A stretch of DNA of 49,669 nucleotides from Flavobacteriales bacterium UBA5422 (lineage in GTDB: Bacteria; Bacteroidota; Bacteroidia; Flavobacteriales_D; Crocinitomicaceae): positions 25,613 through 75,281 of the forward strand of contig DHNG01000045.1 in NCBI GenBank assembly GCA_002409405.1. Direction: 5' to 3'. The position numbers and the translations under genes are program-made. The stretch's first letter is position 1, and each line of letters starts with the position of its first letter. The notes under the pieces are model-generated. The model saw only the letters and a list, made by a program, of their open reading frames with translations, did no database searches and was not told the DNA's origin. Below are positions 25,643-34,400 of the stretch, in pieces.

Positions 25643-26616
25643 TATTTCAAGTTTTTAACAGTATTCTTATCCTCCAATGGATTTTTCAATACATAATGTC
25701 CCTGAGAAATAACCGAATGGCGGTTGATTACTCGCGGTCCTTCGATTGTCCATTGAGCCACATCTTTTGATTCAAAACGGCAGGTATTACACAACCATGC
25801 TGTTTTTCCATTATGTGTTTCAATTTCACCATACGCGTCTTTTCGACCTGTAACACGTTGAATCTCGTTTCCAAACATCCAAACAGTTGCAATTCCCTGA
25901 CAAGTAGGGCAATCTCTGTGTGCATTCATTGGTTTGAGGAACCATACACGGCTTTTAAAGCGGAATGTTTTATCCGTCAATGCTCCTACCGGACATACGT
26001 CAATTACGTTACCGATAAATTCATTGTCCAATGCTTTCTCAATATACGTACTGATTTCCGCATGGTCTCCCCTGTTCAATACTCCGTGTACGCGTTTATT
26101 TGTCAATTGATTTGCTGTGTAGACACATCTGTAGCACAGGATACAACGGTTCATGTGTAACTTGATCTTATCACCGATATCTCTTGGAGCAAATGTTCTT
26201 TTATCTTCTTCGAAACGTGTTCCTTCTTTTCCGTTTTCAAATCCTAAATCCTGCAAATGGCATTCTCCTGCCTGATCACAAACAGGACAATCCAGCGGGT
26301 GATTTGCCAATAAGAATTCAGTTACTCCGGCACGGGCTTCTTTCACTCGGTCACTTGTCAGGTTTTTTACCACCATTCCATGTTGTACCTGTGTAGAGCA
26401 AGATACCATCAGCTTAGGCATCGGGCGCGGATCTCTTTCAGAACCTGCAGCAACTTCCACCAGGCATGTTCTGCATTTTCCACCACTGCCTTCCAGCTTA
26501 CTGTAGTAACACATAGCAGGAGGAACAATGTCTCCGCCAACCTGACGGGCAGCGTTCAGAATCGTTGTTCCTTCTTCTACTTCTATTTCTATTCCATCAA
26601 TGGTTACCTTGACCAT
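25642..26616 (-). CDS. nuoG: NADH-quinone oxidoreductase subunit G, short form without the molybdopterin-fold domain
   Basis: The protein has only 324 residues where the classical subunit has about 700-900. The electron-transfer part is complete: a plant-type [2Fe-2S] site (Cys36, 48, 51, 73), the His-Cys3 site (His106, Cys110, 113, 119) and a [4Fe-4S] site (Cys158, 161, 164, 208). A remnant of the next Fe-S/Mo-bisMGD N-terminal domain remains with C236xxC239 and C276xxC279, spaced unlike the N7 motif. The big C-terminal domain is absent with no sign of frameshift. Short forms of this type are, to my knowledge, usual in Flavobacteriia. It carries electrons from NuoF towards NuoI. Confidence 0.93.
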   Translation of the reverse strand: MVKVTIDGIEIEVEEGTTILNAARQVGGDIVPPAMCYYSKLEGSGGKCRTCLVEVAAGSERDPRPMPKLMVSCSTQVQHGMVVKNLTSDRVKEARAGVTEFLLANHPLDCPVCDQAGECHLQDLGFENGKEGTRFEEDKRTFAPRDIGDKIKLHMNRCILCYRCVYTANQLTNKRVHGVLNRGDHAEISTYIEKALDNEFIGNVIDVCPVGALTDKTFRFKSRVWFLKPMNAHRDCPTCQGIATVWMFGNEIQRVTGRKDAYGEIETHNGKTAWLCNTCRFESKDVAQWTIEGPRVINRHSVISQGHYVLKNPLEDKNTVKNLK

Positions 26617-26682
26617 ATCTTTTGATTTTATTTAATTATTGTATCCACCGGGGTTCATCTATCTCACGATTAAAATCGTAAG
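26617..26682. other. Spacer between nuoF and nuoG with a small hairpin
   Basis: This 66-bp gap is the longest inside the otherwise tight nuo operon. It contains an inverted repeat (ACGATT at 26666-26671 and AATCGT at 26674-26679) with a two-base loop and no T-run after it. It may be an mRNA processing or stability element or simply a spacer. Confidence 0.4.
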
Positions 26683-28020
26683 CTAGGCTGTTACCCCTTT
26701 CAACATTCCGTAGTTGCGTTTTACTGCTTCTTCCGGATTAGTAACGTGCCATTCAAATTCTTCTCGGAAATGACGAATTGCAGCAGCTACCGGCCATGCA
26801 GCAGCATCTCCTAACGGACAAATTGTATTTCCTTCGATTTTCTTATTGATATCTGCCAGCAGGTCAATGTCACGCATGTTTCCTCTTCCGGTTTCGATAC
26901 GATGCAGTACTTTTTCCATCCATCCTGTACCTTCACGACATGGCGAACATTGTCCGCATGATTCGTGTGCGTAGAAACGAGCAAAATTCCACGTATTTCT
27001 AACAATACACTGATCTTCGTCAAACACGATGAATCCTCCTGATCCCAACATGGATCCGGAAGCAAAACCTCCGTCAGAAAGGGATTCGTAACTCATCAAA
27101 CGTGTATCTCCGTTTGCGGTTGTTGTAATTAAATGTGCAGGAAGAATCGGAACGGAAGAACCTCCCGGTACCAATGCCTTCATTTTTTTACCGTTTTTGA
27201 TTCCACGGCACCACTCATCACCGTATATAAATTCTTCAACGGAAAGTCCCAGTTCAATTTCGTAAACACCTCCTCTTTCAACGTTTCCTCCTGCGGAGAT
27301 CAATTTGGTTCCTTTTGATTGTTCGGTACCAATTTTAGTATACTCAGCTGCCGTCATATTAATGATCGGAACAACTGTTGCCAGTGTTTCAACGTTGTTA
27401 ACCACTGTCGGACATTGCCACAATCCCTGTACTGCCGGAAATGGTGGTTTCATACGCGGATTTCCACGTTTTCCTTCCAGTGATTCAATCAATGCCGTTT
27501 CTTCTCCGCAGATGTAAGCACCTCCACCCGGGGCAATGCTCAAATCCAGGTCAAATCCGGAACCTAAAATATTTTTTCCTAAAAATCCCTTTTCGTATGC
27601 TTCAGCGATTGCCTTCTCAACGATGCGCAATACAAACATATACTCTCCGCGGATGTAGATGTATGCCTGATTTGCACCCAGTGCATAACTTGAAACGATC
27701 ATTCCTTCGATCAGCAAATGCGGAATGTACTGCATCAGGTAGCGGTCTTTGAACGTTCCCGGTTCTGATTCATCGGCATTACACAGCAAATATCTCGGAA
27801 CACCTTCCGGTTTTGCAATAAATGACCATTTCATTCCTGCAGGGAATCCGGCTCCTCCACGACCTTTCAAGGTTGCAGTTTTCACTTCTTCCACTACTTC
27901 CTCCGGTGACATTGTTTTCAATGCTTTTTCAACCGAACGATATCCCCCGTGTTTTCTATATACATCGAATGTTTCAATGCCGGGAACATCTGCATGTTCT
28001 AAAAGTAATTTTCTTCCCAT
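26683..28020 (-). CDS. nuoF: NADH-quinone oxidoreductase subunit F (NADH/FMN-binding)
   Basis: The 445-residue flavoprotein oxidises NADH. It has the Gly-rich nucleotide-binding site LKGRGGAGFPAGMKW (about 53-67), the FMN-site stretch APGGGAYICGEETALIESLEG, a SLBB-like segment and the [4Fe-4S] motif ESCGQCSPCREG with the later NTICPLG cysteine. Length is normal. Its start shares one base with the nuoE stop. It works with NuoE and NuoG as the NADH dehydrogenase module. Confidence 0.97.
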   Translation of the reverse strand: MGRKLLLEHADVPGIETFDVYRKHGGYRSVEKALKTMSPEEVVEEVKTATLKGRGGAGFPAGMKWSFIAKPEGVPRYLLCNADESEPGTFKDRYLMQYIPHLLIEGMIVSSYALGANQAYIYIRGEYMFVLRIVEKAIAEAYEKGFLGKNILGSGFDLDLSIAPGGGAYICGEETALIESLEGKRGNPRMKPPFPAVQGLWQCPTVVNNVETLATVVPIINMTAAEYTKIGTEQSKGTKLISAGGNVERGGVYEIELGLSVEEFIYGDEWCRGIKNGKKMKALVPGGSSVPILPAHLITTTANGDTRLMSYESLSDGGFASGSMLGSGGFIVFDEDQCIVRNTWNFARFYAHESCGQCSPCREGTGWMEKVLHRIETGRGNMRDIDLLADINKKIEGNTICPLGDAAAWPVAAAIRHFREEFEWHVTNPEEAVKRNYGMLKGVTA

Positions 28021-28556
28021 CAGACTACTTTATTTCCTTTGATCTCACCTCTTCGGCAAGCTTCGATTAATTCATCCACTTTTTCGGGAGTGAGATACTC
28101 GTGGTATTCTTCTCCGCACTGCAACATCGGTCCGTAACCACACGCTCCGAGGCATTCTGCAGTTTTCAATGTAAACATCCCGTCCGTTGTTGTTTCACCA
28201 ACTTTGATGTTTAATTTATTTTCGAGGTATGTAATGATGTTATCCGAACCAACTAACATACATGGGCCTGTACGACATACTTCAAATACATATTTCCCGA
28301 CAGGCTGCAGATTGAACATGGTATAAAATGTCGCCACCTCATACACTTCAATTGGCTCGATGCTCAGGATTTCCGCAACCATATCCATTGTATCCGGACT
28401 CAGCCATCCTCCGGCTTCTTCTTCTACGATATGCATCACACGAAGAATCGCACTTTTCTGACGTCCTTCAGGATAATGACCAATCACTCGTTGAATCTCA
28501 GCTTTTGCTTCTTCGCTGAGAACGGGTCTTTTTTGCTCTGTAATTTCTATTTTCAT
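28020..28556 (-). CDS. nuoE: NADH-quinone oxidoreductase subunit E ([2Fe-2S])
   Basis: This 178-residue subunit has a thioredoxin-like [2Fe-2S] domain with ligands Cys94 and Cys99 (CRTGPC) and Cys135 and Cys139 (CLGAC). The N-terminal helical bundle contains the expected SAILRVMHIVEEEAGGWLS line. It holds cluster N1a beside the flavin site of NuoF. It lies two bases from nuoD and overlaps nuoF by one. Confidence 0.96.
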   Translation of the reverse strand: MKIEITEQKRPVLSEEAKAEIQRVIGHYPEGRQKSAILRVMHIVEEEAGGWLSPDTMDMVAEILSIEPIEVYEVATFYTMFNLQPVGKYVFEVCRTGPCMLVGSDNIITYLENKLNIKVGETTTDGMFTLKTAECLGACGYGPMLQCGEEYHEYLTPEKVDELIEACRRGEIKGNKVV

Positions 28557-28558
28557 AA

Positions 28559-29794
28559 CTATGCGTCCAATTCTCCTGCAATCACATTCATACTACTCAA
28601 TGTAACAACCGCATCTGACAGCGACTGGCCGGTAATCATTTCAGGATATGCCTGATAGTAAATAAAACAAGGTCTTCTGAACTGTAATCGGTATGGATTA
28701 CGTCCTCCGTCACTGATTAAATAATACCCTAATTCTCCGTTTCCACCTTCTACACTGTGGTATACTTCTCCTGCTGGAACAGGTGTTTCTCCCATAATGA
28801 TTTTAAAGTGGTAGATCAATGCTTCCATTTTGTTGTACACATCTGCTTTGTCCGGAAGGTAAAACTCCGGAGCATCGGCATGGTAACTTCCTTCCGGAAG
28901 GTTATTGTATGCCTGACTGATGATTCTCAAACTTTGACGAATTTCTTCCTGGCGCACCTGGAAACGATCGTATGTATCTCCTCCTGTCCCTACCGGAATA
29001 TCGAATTCAAAATCCTGGTAAGAAGAATACGGTGTATGTACACGTACATCATAATCAACTCCGGCAGCACGCAGATTCGGACCTGTAAATCCGTAATTCA
29101 ATGCGCGTTCGCCTGAAATTCCTCCTACACCGATTGTACGATCCATAAAAATTCTGTTTCTGTCCAACATGGAGTTGAACTCTTCAAATCGTTTCGGGAA
29201 TGTTTTCAGGAAGTCTTTGATTAATTCGTGGAATTTCGGTGTAAAATCACGCTCAAATCCACCAATACGGCCAATATTTGTCGTCAATCGGGCTCCACAG
29301 ATCTGCTCGTACATGTCATAGATACGTTCCCGTTCGATGAACATCCACGTAAATCCTGTCAAAGCTCCTGTATCTACACCAATTACCGAGTTACACACCA
29401 AGTGATCCGCAATACGTGCCAGCTCCATGATAATTACACGCATATAATCAATGCGTTTTGACACTTCAATCTGCGCCAGTTTTTCAACGGTCATGTGCCA
29501 TCCGATGTTGTTAATCGGAGAGGAGCAATAGTTCAGACGATCTGTAATAGGTGTAATCTGATGAAACGGTCTTCTTTCCGCTAATTTTTCAAACGCCCGG
29601 TGGATATATCCCACTGTCTGCTCAGATGACAAGATCTTTTCACCGTCTACCTTCAATACATTTTGAAAGATTCCGTGTGTTGCAGGGTGAGTTGGTCCTA
29701 AGTTTAACGTGGCGATTTCGCCTTCGATTGTATCATCAGACTCCCATTTTTCGGGAACGTTATTGCCTTTATATTTCTCTAAGTCTTCGCTCAT
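28559..29794 (-). CDS. nuoD: NADH-quinone oxidoreductase subunit D
   Basis: The 411-residue 49-kDa-type subunit forms the quinone pocket with NuoB. It shows LNLGPTHPATHGIFQNVLKVDGE, GYIHRAFEKLAERR, the ERIYDMYEQICGARLT stretch, PPP-like GEVYHSVEGGNGELGYYLISDGG and the C-terminal ending DAVVTLSSMNVIAGELDA, expected for the family. NuoC and NuoD are separate proteins here, unlike the fused NuoCD of enterobacteria. Confidence 0.97.
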   Translation of the reverse strand: MSEDLEKYKGNNVPEKWESDDTIEGEIATLNLGPTHPATHGIFQNVLKVDGEKILSSEQTVGYIHRAFEKLAERRPFHQITPITDRLNYCSSPINNIGWHMTVEKLAQIEVSKRIDYMRVIIMELARIADHLVCNSVIGVDTGALTGFTWMFIERERIYDMYEQICGARLTTNIGRIGGFERDFTPKFHELIKDFLKTFPKRFEEFNSMLDRNRIFMDRTIGVGGISGERALNYGFTGPNLRAAGVDYDVRVHTPYSSYQDFEFDIPVGTGGDTYDRFQVRQEEIRQSLRIISQAYNNLPEGSYHADAPEFYLPDKADVYNKMEALIYHFKIIMGETPVPAGEVYHSVEGGNGELGYYLISDGGRNPYRLQFRRPCFIYYQAYPEMITGQSLSDAVVTLSSMNVIAGELDA

Positions 29795-29806
29795 ACCACT
29801 ATAATA

Positions 29807-30322
29807 CTATCTTCCGAAGAAGCGGTTGTCTTTATCTTGTCGCGTTTCATCCTCCAGGTGGTATTCCTTCCTCATCGGGAAATAATCCATTGAGTCTTCA
29901 TTCAGAATACGTGTCAGATTTGGGTGATTGACGAAATTGATTCCGAAGAAATCGTACGTTTCTCTTTCCAACCAGTTCGCTGCGGAGAAAATATCCGTAA
30001 TTGTGTGAATGGATGGATTTTCAATCGGTAAATAAGCTTTTAAACGCAATCTGAAGTTGTTTTGCAAGCTGTGTAAATGATAAACGATGACCATTTTCTG
30101 ATCCTCATCGTTATCCGGGAAATGAATCCCTGTAATATTGGTCAGGAATTGTACTTTAAACTCGTCATGTGCATACAGCCATTCAATCATTGTATGTACT
30201 GATTCAGAAGCCACATATACATTCAGGTAGTTATCTACTGTCTGTTCTTCTTGTCCGACAGCATCACCGAATTGCTCACGCAATGCAGTCAATACCTGCT
30301 CATTTGTCAATTTACTTTCCAT
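29807..30322 (-). CDS. nuoC: NADH-quinone oxidoreductase subunit C
   Basis: The ATG at 30322 gives 171 residues and overlaps the nuoB stop by 11 bases; the longer frame would need a TTG at 30337. Signatures of the 30-kDa-type subunit are present: FLTNITGIHFPD, HLHSLQNNFRLRLKAYLP, SAANWLERETYDFFGINFVNHPNLTRIL and FPMRKEYHLED. It is a structural part of the peripheral arm next to NuoD and NuoI. Confidence 0.95.
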   Translation of the reverse strand: MESKLTNEQVLTALREQFGDAVGQEEQTVDNYLNVYVASESVHTMIEWLYAHDEFKVQFLTNITGIHFPDNDEDQKMVIVYHLHSLQNNFRLRLKAYLPIENPSIHTITDIFSAANWLERETYDFFGINFVNHPNLTRILNEDSMDYFPMRKEYHLEDETRQDKDNRFFGR

Positions 30323-30872
30323 CGATGTCGTTTTCAATGTTATAGTTATCCAACAGGTCTTTGTATTCAGGTGAATATCTTCTGCGAAGTGATTCGTGTT
30401 TCACCAATGCCTGAATATTCATAATACCGTCAATAATCTGTTCCGGTCGCGGAGGACATCCGGGAACATATACATCCACCGGGATCACTCTGTCGATTCC
30501 CTGCAATACGGAATACGTATCAAAAATACCACCTGAAGAAGCACATGCTCCGACAGATAATACCCACTTCGGCTCCGACATTTGCTCATAGACTTGTTTT
30601 AAAACCGGAGCAAGTTTCTTGGAAATCGTACCGGCTACGATCAATAAATCCGCCTGACGAGGTGAGAACGACATCCGTTCCATTCCGAAACGTGCGATGT
30701 CATAATTAGGTGCCATGGATGCCATGTATTCAATTCCACAACAAGATGTTGCAAACGGCAAAGGCCACAAAGAATTAGATCTTGCGGCACCAATAACTGT
30801 ATCCAATCGTGTCAGTTGAAACCCTTCGTAATTGATGGCTTCTACATTTCCTTCTGCTGTTATTTTTCCCAT
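30312..30872 (-). CDS. nuoB: NADH-quinone oxidoreductase subunit B (cluster N2)
   Basis: The 186-residue subunit carries the terminal [4Fe-4S] cluster N2. Its ligands are the vicinal Cys44 and Cys45 (ATSCCGIEYM), Cys110 (SVGACASSGG) and Cys139 (VPGCPPRPE). It passes electrons to quinone at the NuoB/NuoD interface. It overlaps nuoA by 13 bases and nuoC by 11. Confidence 0.97.
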   Translation of the reverse strand: MGKITAEGNVEAINYEGFQLTRLDTVIGAARSNSLWPLPFATSCCGIEYMASMAPNYDIARFGMERMSFSPRQADLLIVAGTISKKLAPVLKQVYEQMSEPKWVLSVGACASSGGIFDTYSVLQGIDRVIPVDVYVPGCPPRPEQIIDGIMNIQALVKHESLRRRYSPEYKDLLDNYNIENDIDGK

Positions 30873-31225
30873 TCCAACGCTCCTTTTTTAAGTACGTATA
30901 TAAATCCTGTCAGGAAGAATCCTACAAAAATCAATACTGCAATTAGTCCTTCCAGTTGTAATGCCTGGAAATTTACTGCATACGGATAGAAGAAGATCAC
31001 CTCTACGTCAAATAGTACGAATAAAATAGCGATCACAAAATACCGAACAGAGATCGGGAAACGTGCGTTTCCATCTGCTTCGATCCCACATTCCCAGTTC
31101 GCATCTTTTTTAGCTGAACTTAATTTCGGTCCTAATTTAGGTGCAAACACCAACGTTCCAACCACAAACGCAAGTACGACAAGTGATTGTAGGACAATTG
31201 GAATATAATCTTGAACGTCTGACAT
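30860..31225 (-). CDS. nuoA: NADH-quinone oxidoreductase subunit A
   Basis: From the ATG at 31225 the protein has 121 residues; a frame open to 31270 would run through the promoter. Three membrane helices and the NuoA line SAKKDANWECGIEADGNARFPISVRYFVIAILFVLFDVEVIFFYPYAV are visible, with its conserved Cys and acidic residues. It is the first gene of the operon. Confidence 0.95.
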   Translation of the reverse strand: MSDVQDYIPIVLQSLVVLAFVVGTLVFAPKLGPKLSSAKKDANWECGIEADGNARFPISVRYFVIAILFVLFDVEVIFFYPYAVNFQALQLEGLIAVLIFVGFFLTGFIYVLKKGALEWEK

Positions 31226-31248
31226 AAGATTTAAGTATAATAATCCAA

Positions 31249-31278
31249 CAAAATTAGCACTTCTTAACATCTTTGCAA
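31249..31278 (-). promoter_or_regulatory. Promoter of the nuo operon
   Basis: The minus strand has TTG (31276-31278), a 19-base spacer and TAATTTTG (31249-31256), a full match to the Bacteroidota housekeeping consensus. It predicts transcription from about 31242 and a leader of about 17 bases before nuoA. The rest of the 271-bp gap up to 31496 is A/T-rich and holds only the terminator of the next gene. Confidence 0.72.
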
Positions 31279-31438
31279 GTGAATTTGGAAAAGGTCATCT
31301 ACCCCGGTATCTGTTTTAGAATCTCCTCTACTTGAATACCTCTCCAAAAATAGCGATTTATCAAGGGATTACATTGGGTTAAATGAGTTAATAAGAAAGA
31401 TTCTAAATAACGTTTTCAGTAAGATTTCGCGCTAAAAA

Positions 31439-31470
31439 AATAAAAAACGGGAAGAAAATTCTCCCCGTTT
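31439..31470 (-). terminator. Intrinsic terminator of the giant T9SS type B gene
   Basis: A 7-bp stem (AAACGGG at 31445-31451 with CCCGTTT at 31464-31470) is followed on the minus strand by a T-rich run. It lies 27 bases after the stop. Confidence 0.8.
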
Positions 31471-31496
31471 CCATTCGATCTGTTTTCAGGTTATTA

Positions 31497-34400
31497 CTAC
31501 CTGATTATATTGACGTGTCCGGTAAACATTTTCCGTTCATCTGAACTTGTTGTCTTAACTTCAATTTTCCATGTGTATGTACCGTCCTGGCAGATTTTTC
31601 CATCTACACCATATGTCCCATCCCATCCTACAGAAGCATCGTGTGATTCAAAAATTATTTCTCCCCAACGGTTGAAAATCATCAATGTATAATCAAACGG
31701 GTTATATCCGTAAGTAAATATTGGTTTAAAAACTTCATTGTACTGATCCAGATCCGGTGTAAATGTATTTGGCACGTAGAAAATCAATTCTTCCCGTATT
31801 GTTACCAACGAATATGCGGTGTCAACACATCCTGCGTTTGAGTAGGCAATTAACATAACAGTGTAGAGTCCTGCTTCTTCCGATCCATAAGTATAAACAG
31901 GGTTTGTAGCTGTAGAAGTACCTATACCATCTCCGAATTCCCAGTAATAAGTGGAAGCTCCATAGGATTGATTTGTGAAAGAAATCTGATTGTTTACCTG
32001 CGTTCCGATGGCCGGATTCGGAGTAAAGTGAGCAACCGGATTCGCATCAACAGTAACGATTGCACTTTGGTATAAAGAAGCCGGACAACCGTTGACAGGT
32101 GTCTCTAATTGCAATGATGCTCCGTACACACCTGCATGCTGGAAGACATGTGTCACAGGTCCACAACCTGAGATTGTTGAACCATCATCAAAGTTCCAGA
32201 TACAATTTACTGCAGGATCTGTTGTTGTATTATAAAACGTCACTGATGCAGGCACACAGTTTTGATCAATATCTGCATAGAATGAAACAACCGGAATCGC
32301 TTCTATCTTCGCTAGAATAGAATCTGAATTGGAACAACCATTTTGGTCTGTCCCTACAACCACATAAGAACCAATTGTTGAAACCGGAGCAAAAGGCACT
32401 CCGTTTTGCACCCCATGATTCCATACATAAGTTCCATTTGGTCCAGCACCACTTCCTACCAATGTATACTGGTCTCCTTCACACCCTGAAATATTTGATC
32501 CTGCTTCAATAATCGGCAAGCTATGTACAATTACATCTACCTGATCTGTGGAGTTACACCCATTTACATCTGTTGAAGTGACGGTGTATGTTCCCGATTG
32601 ACTTGGAGTAAACGCAACACCATTTGTAATTCCTCCGGTCCATAAGAATGTTGCTCCCGTACCTGCAGGGGATCCGCTTAATATCACCTGTTCGCCAATA
32701 CAAATCTCCTGATTTGGTCCCGCATCAACATTCTGAGCTGGATTCACCGTCACATTCAAATTGTCAGTATTGATACAACCATTTACATCAGTTCCTGTCA
32801 CTGTATAGCTACCGGAAGAGGCAGGAACAAAAGGAGTACCGTTTGTAATTGACGGTACCCAGGAATACGTTCCGTTTGTACCTGCTCCTGTGGCAGTCAA
32901 TGTAATCTGTCCGTTTTGACAAACTGCAACATCGGCGCCTGCATTAATGACAGGTAAAGCATTTACTGTTATTGTAACAGAACCATTCGCAGTGACACTA
33001 CATGTATTCCCGGATTCTGCTACGTTTGTTAACGTGTAGACAAATAAACCGGAAGTAGCTGTCGGTACGTTCACCGTTGCGGTATTCCCGGTCGTAGTTA
33101 CCGTTTGAGCACCAGCTCCATTGATGGTATAAGTAATGGTATAAGGAGCCGTTCCAGTTCCTCCGGTAAATGTAACCTGTGGCGAAGGTGCTCCGATACA
33201 AACAGCTGTTGTACCTGAAATAGTGGCCGTCGGAGACGGGAGAACTGTTATGGTAAAACTTACCGGAGTCCCCACGCAACCTGCTGCAGTTGGTGTTACA
33301 GTGATTGTTGCGGTAACAGGATTACTCGTAGTATTCGTTGCGGTAAAACTGTTAATCGTTCCGTTTCCGTTCGAAGGCAATCCGATCGAAGGGGTATCAT
33401 TTGTCCAAGCATAGGTTGTACCTGCAACAGAACTCGTAAAGCTAACTGCTGCAGTTGATGTATTGTTACAACGCGTTTGAGGAGCAACATTCGAAACAAC
33501 CGGATTCGGTCGCACTGTAATTTCAACCTGGTCCGTATTCACACAGTTATTCGCATCTGTCCCTGTAGCCGTGTAAATCTGAGAACCAACCGGCTGAACA
33601 AACCCGACACCATTTGTTTGTGTTGGTGACCAAGTAATCGTAGGTGCACCTGTTGCATTGATAATTACGGTCTCTCCTTCACAGACAGTCTGATTCAGAC
33701 CGGCATCAATAACCGGTAATGAATTAACGATCAATGTAACGTTGGAAGTACTGTCACATCCGTTTGAAGAAGGTAATGTCGCAGAATAGACTCCCGGAAC
33801 GGTGCGGGAAATTCCATGAATCATTGTACTTTGTCCCTGACAAATCTCTACTTGTGAATTGACTGTAATTACGCTATTTTCGGCAACTGTGTATGCCGGA
33901 GATGTCCCGCTACATCCAAAGGAGTTTGTTACAGTTACCTGAATCGGGTTATTCGCTGTTGTCACCTGAATAGAAGCGGTAGACTGCCCGGTTGACCAGG
34001 AGTAAGATGTATATGTCTGTGTTGTTTGAATGGTAGCACTTGTTCCTGCACAATAATCGGATTGACCATTGATTACAGGAGTCGGGTTAGGGTTAACCGT
34101 AACTGTTACCGTGCCCGTATTTACACATCCTGTTGTCGTATTTGTACCTGTTATCGTATATGTTTGGTTTGCTCCCACCGTAGCAGTCACATTTGATCCT
34201 GTCGTTGTATTCAATCCTGTTGCCGGGGACCACGAATAGTTAGTTGCTCCTGAAGCCGTCAGGTTGGCTACCTGCCCGTTACAGACAGCCACATTCGGAG
34301 CTGTCACAACCGGCAATGGGTTAATTGTGATATTAAACGTTGAGGAGGAGTTACAAGGTGCTCCCGGAGATGTATATGTCACAACATAATTTCCTGCCGG

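Noticed and set aside
25212..25658. 148-codon plus-strand ORF over nuoH
   Set aside because: Antisense to a conserved complex I subunit; the sequence mirrors nuoH codon use.
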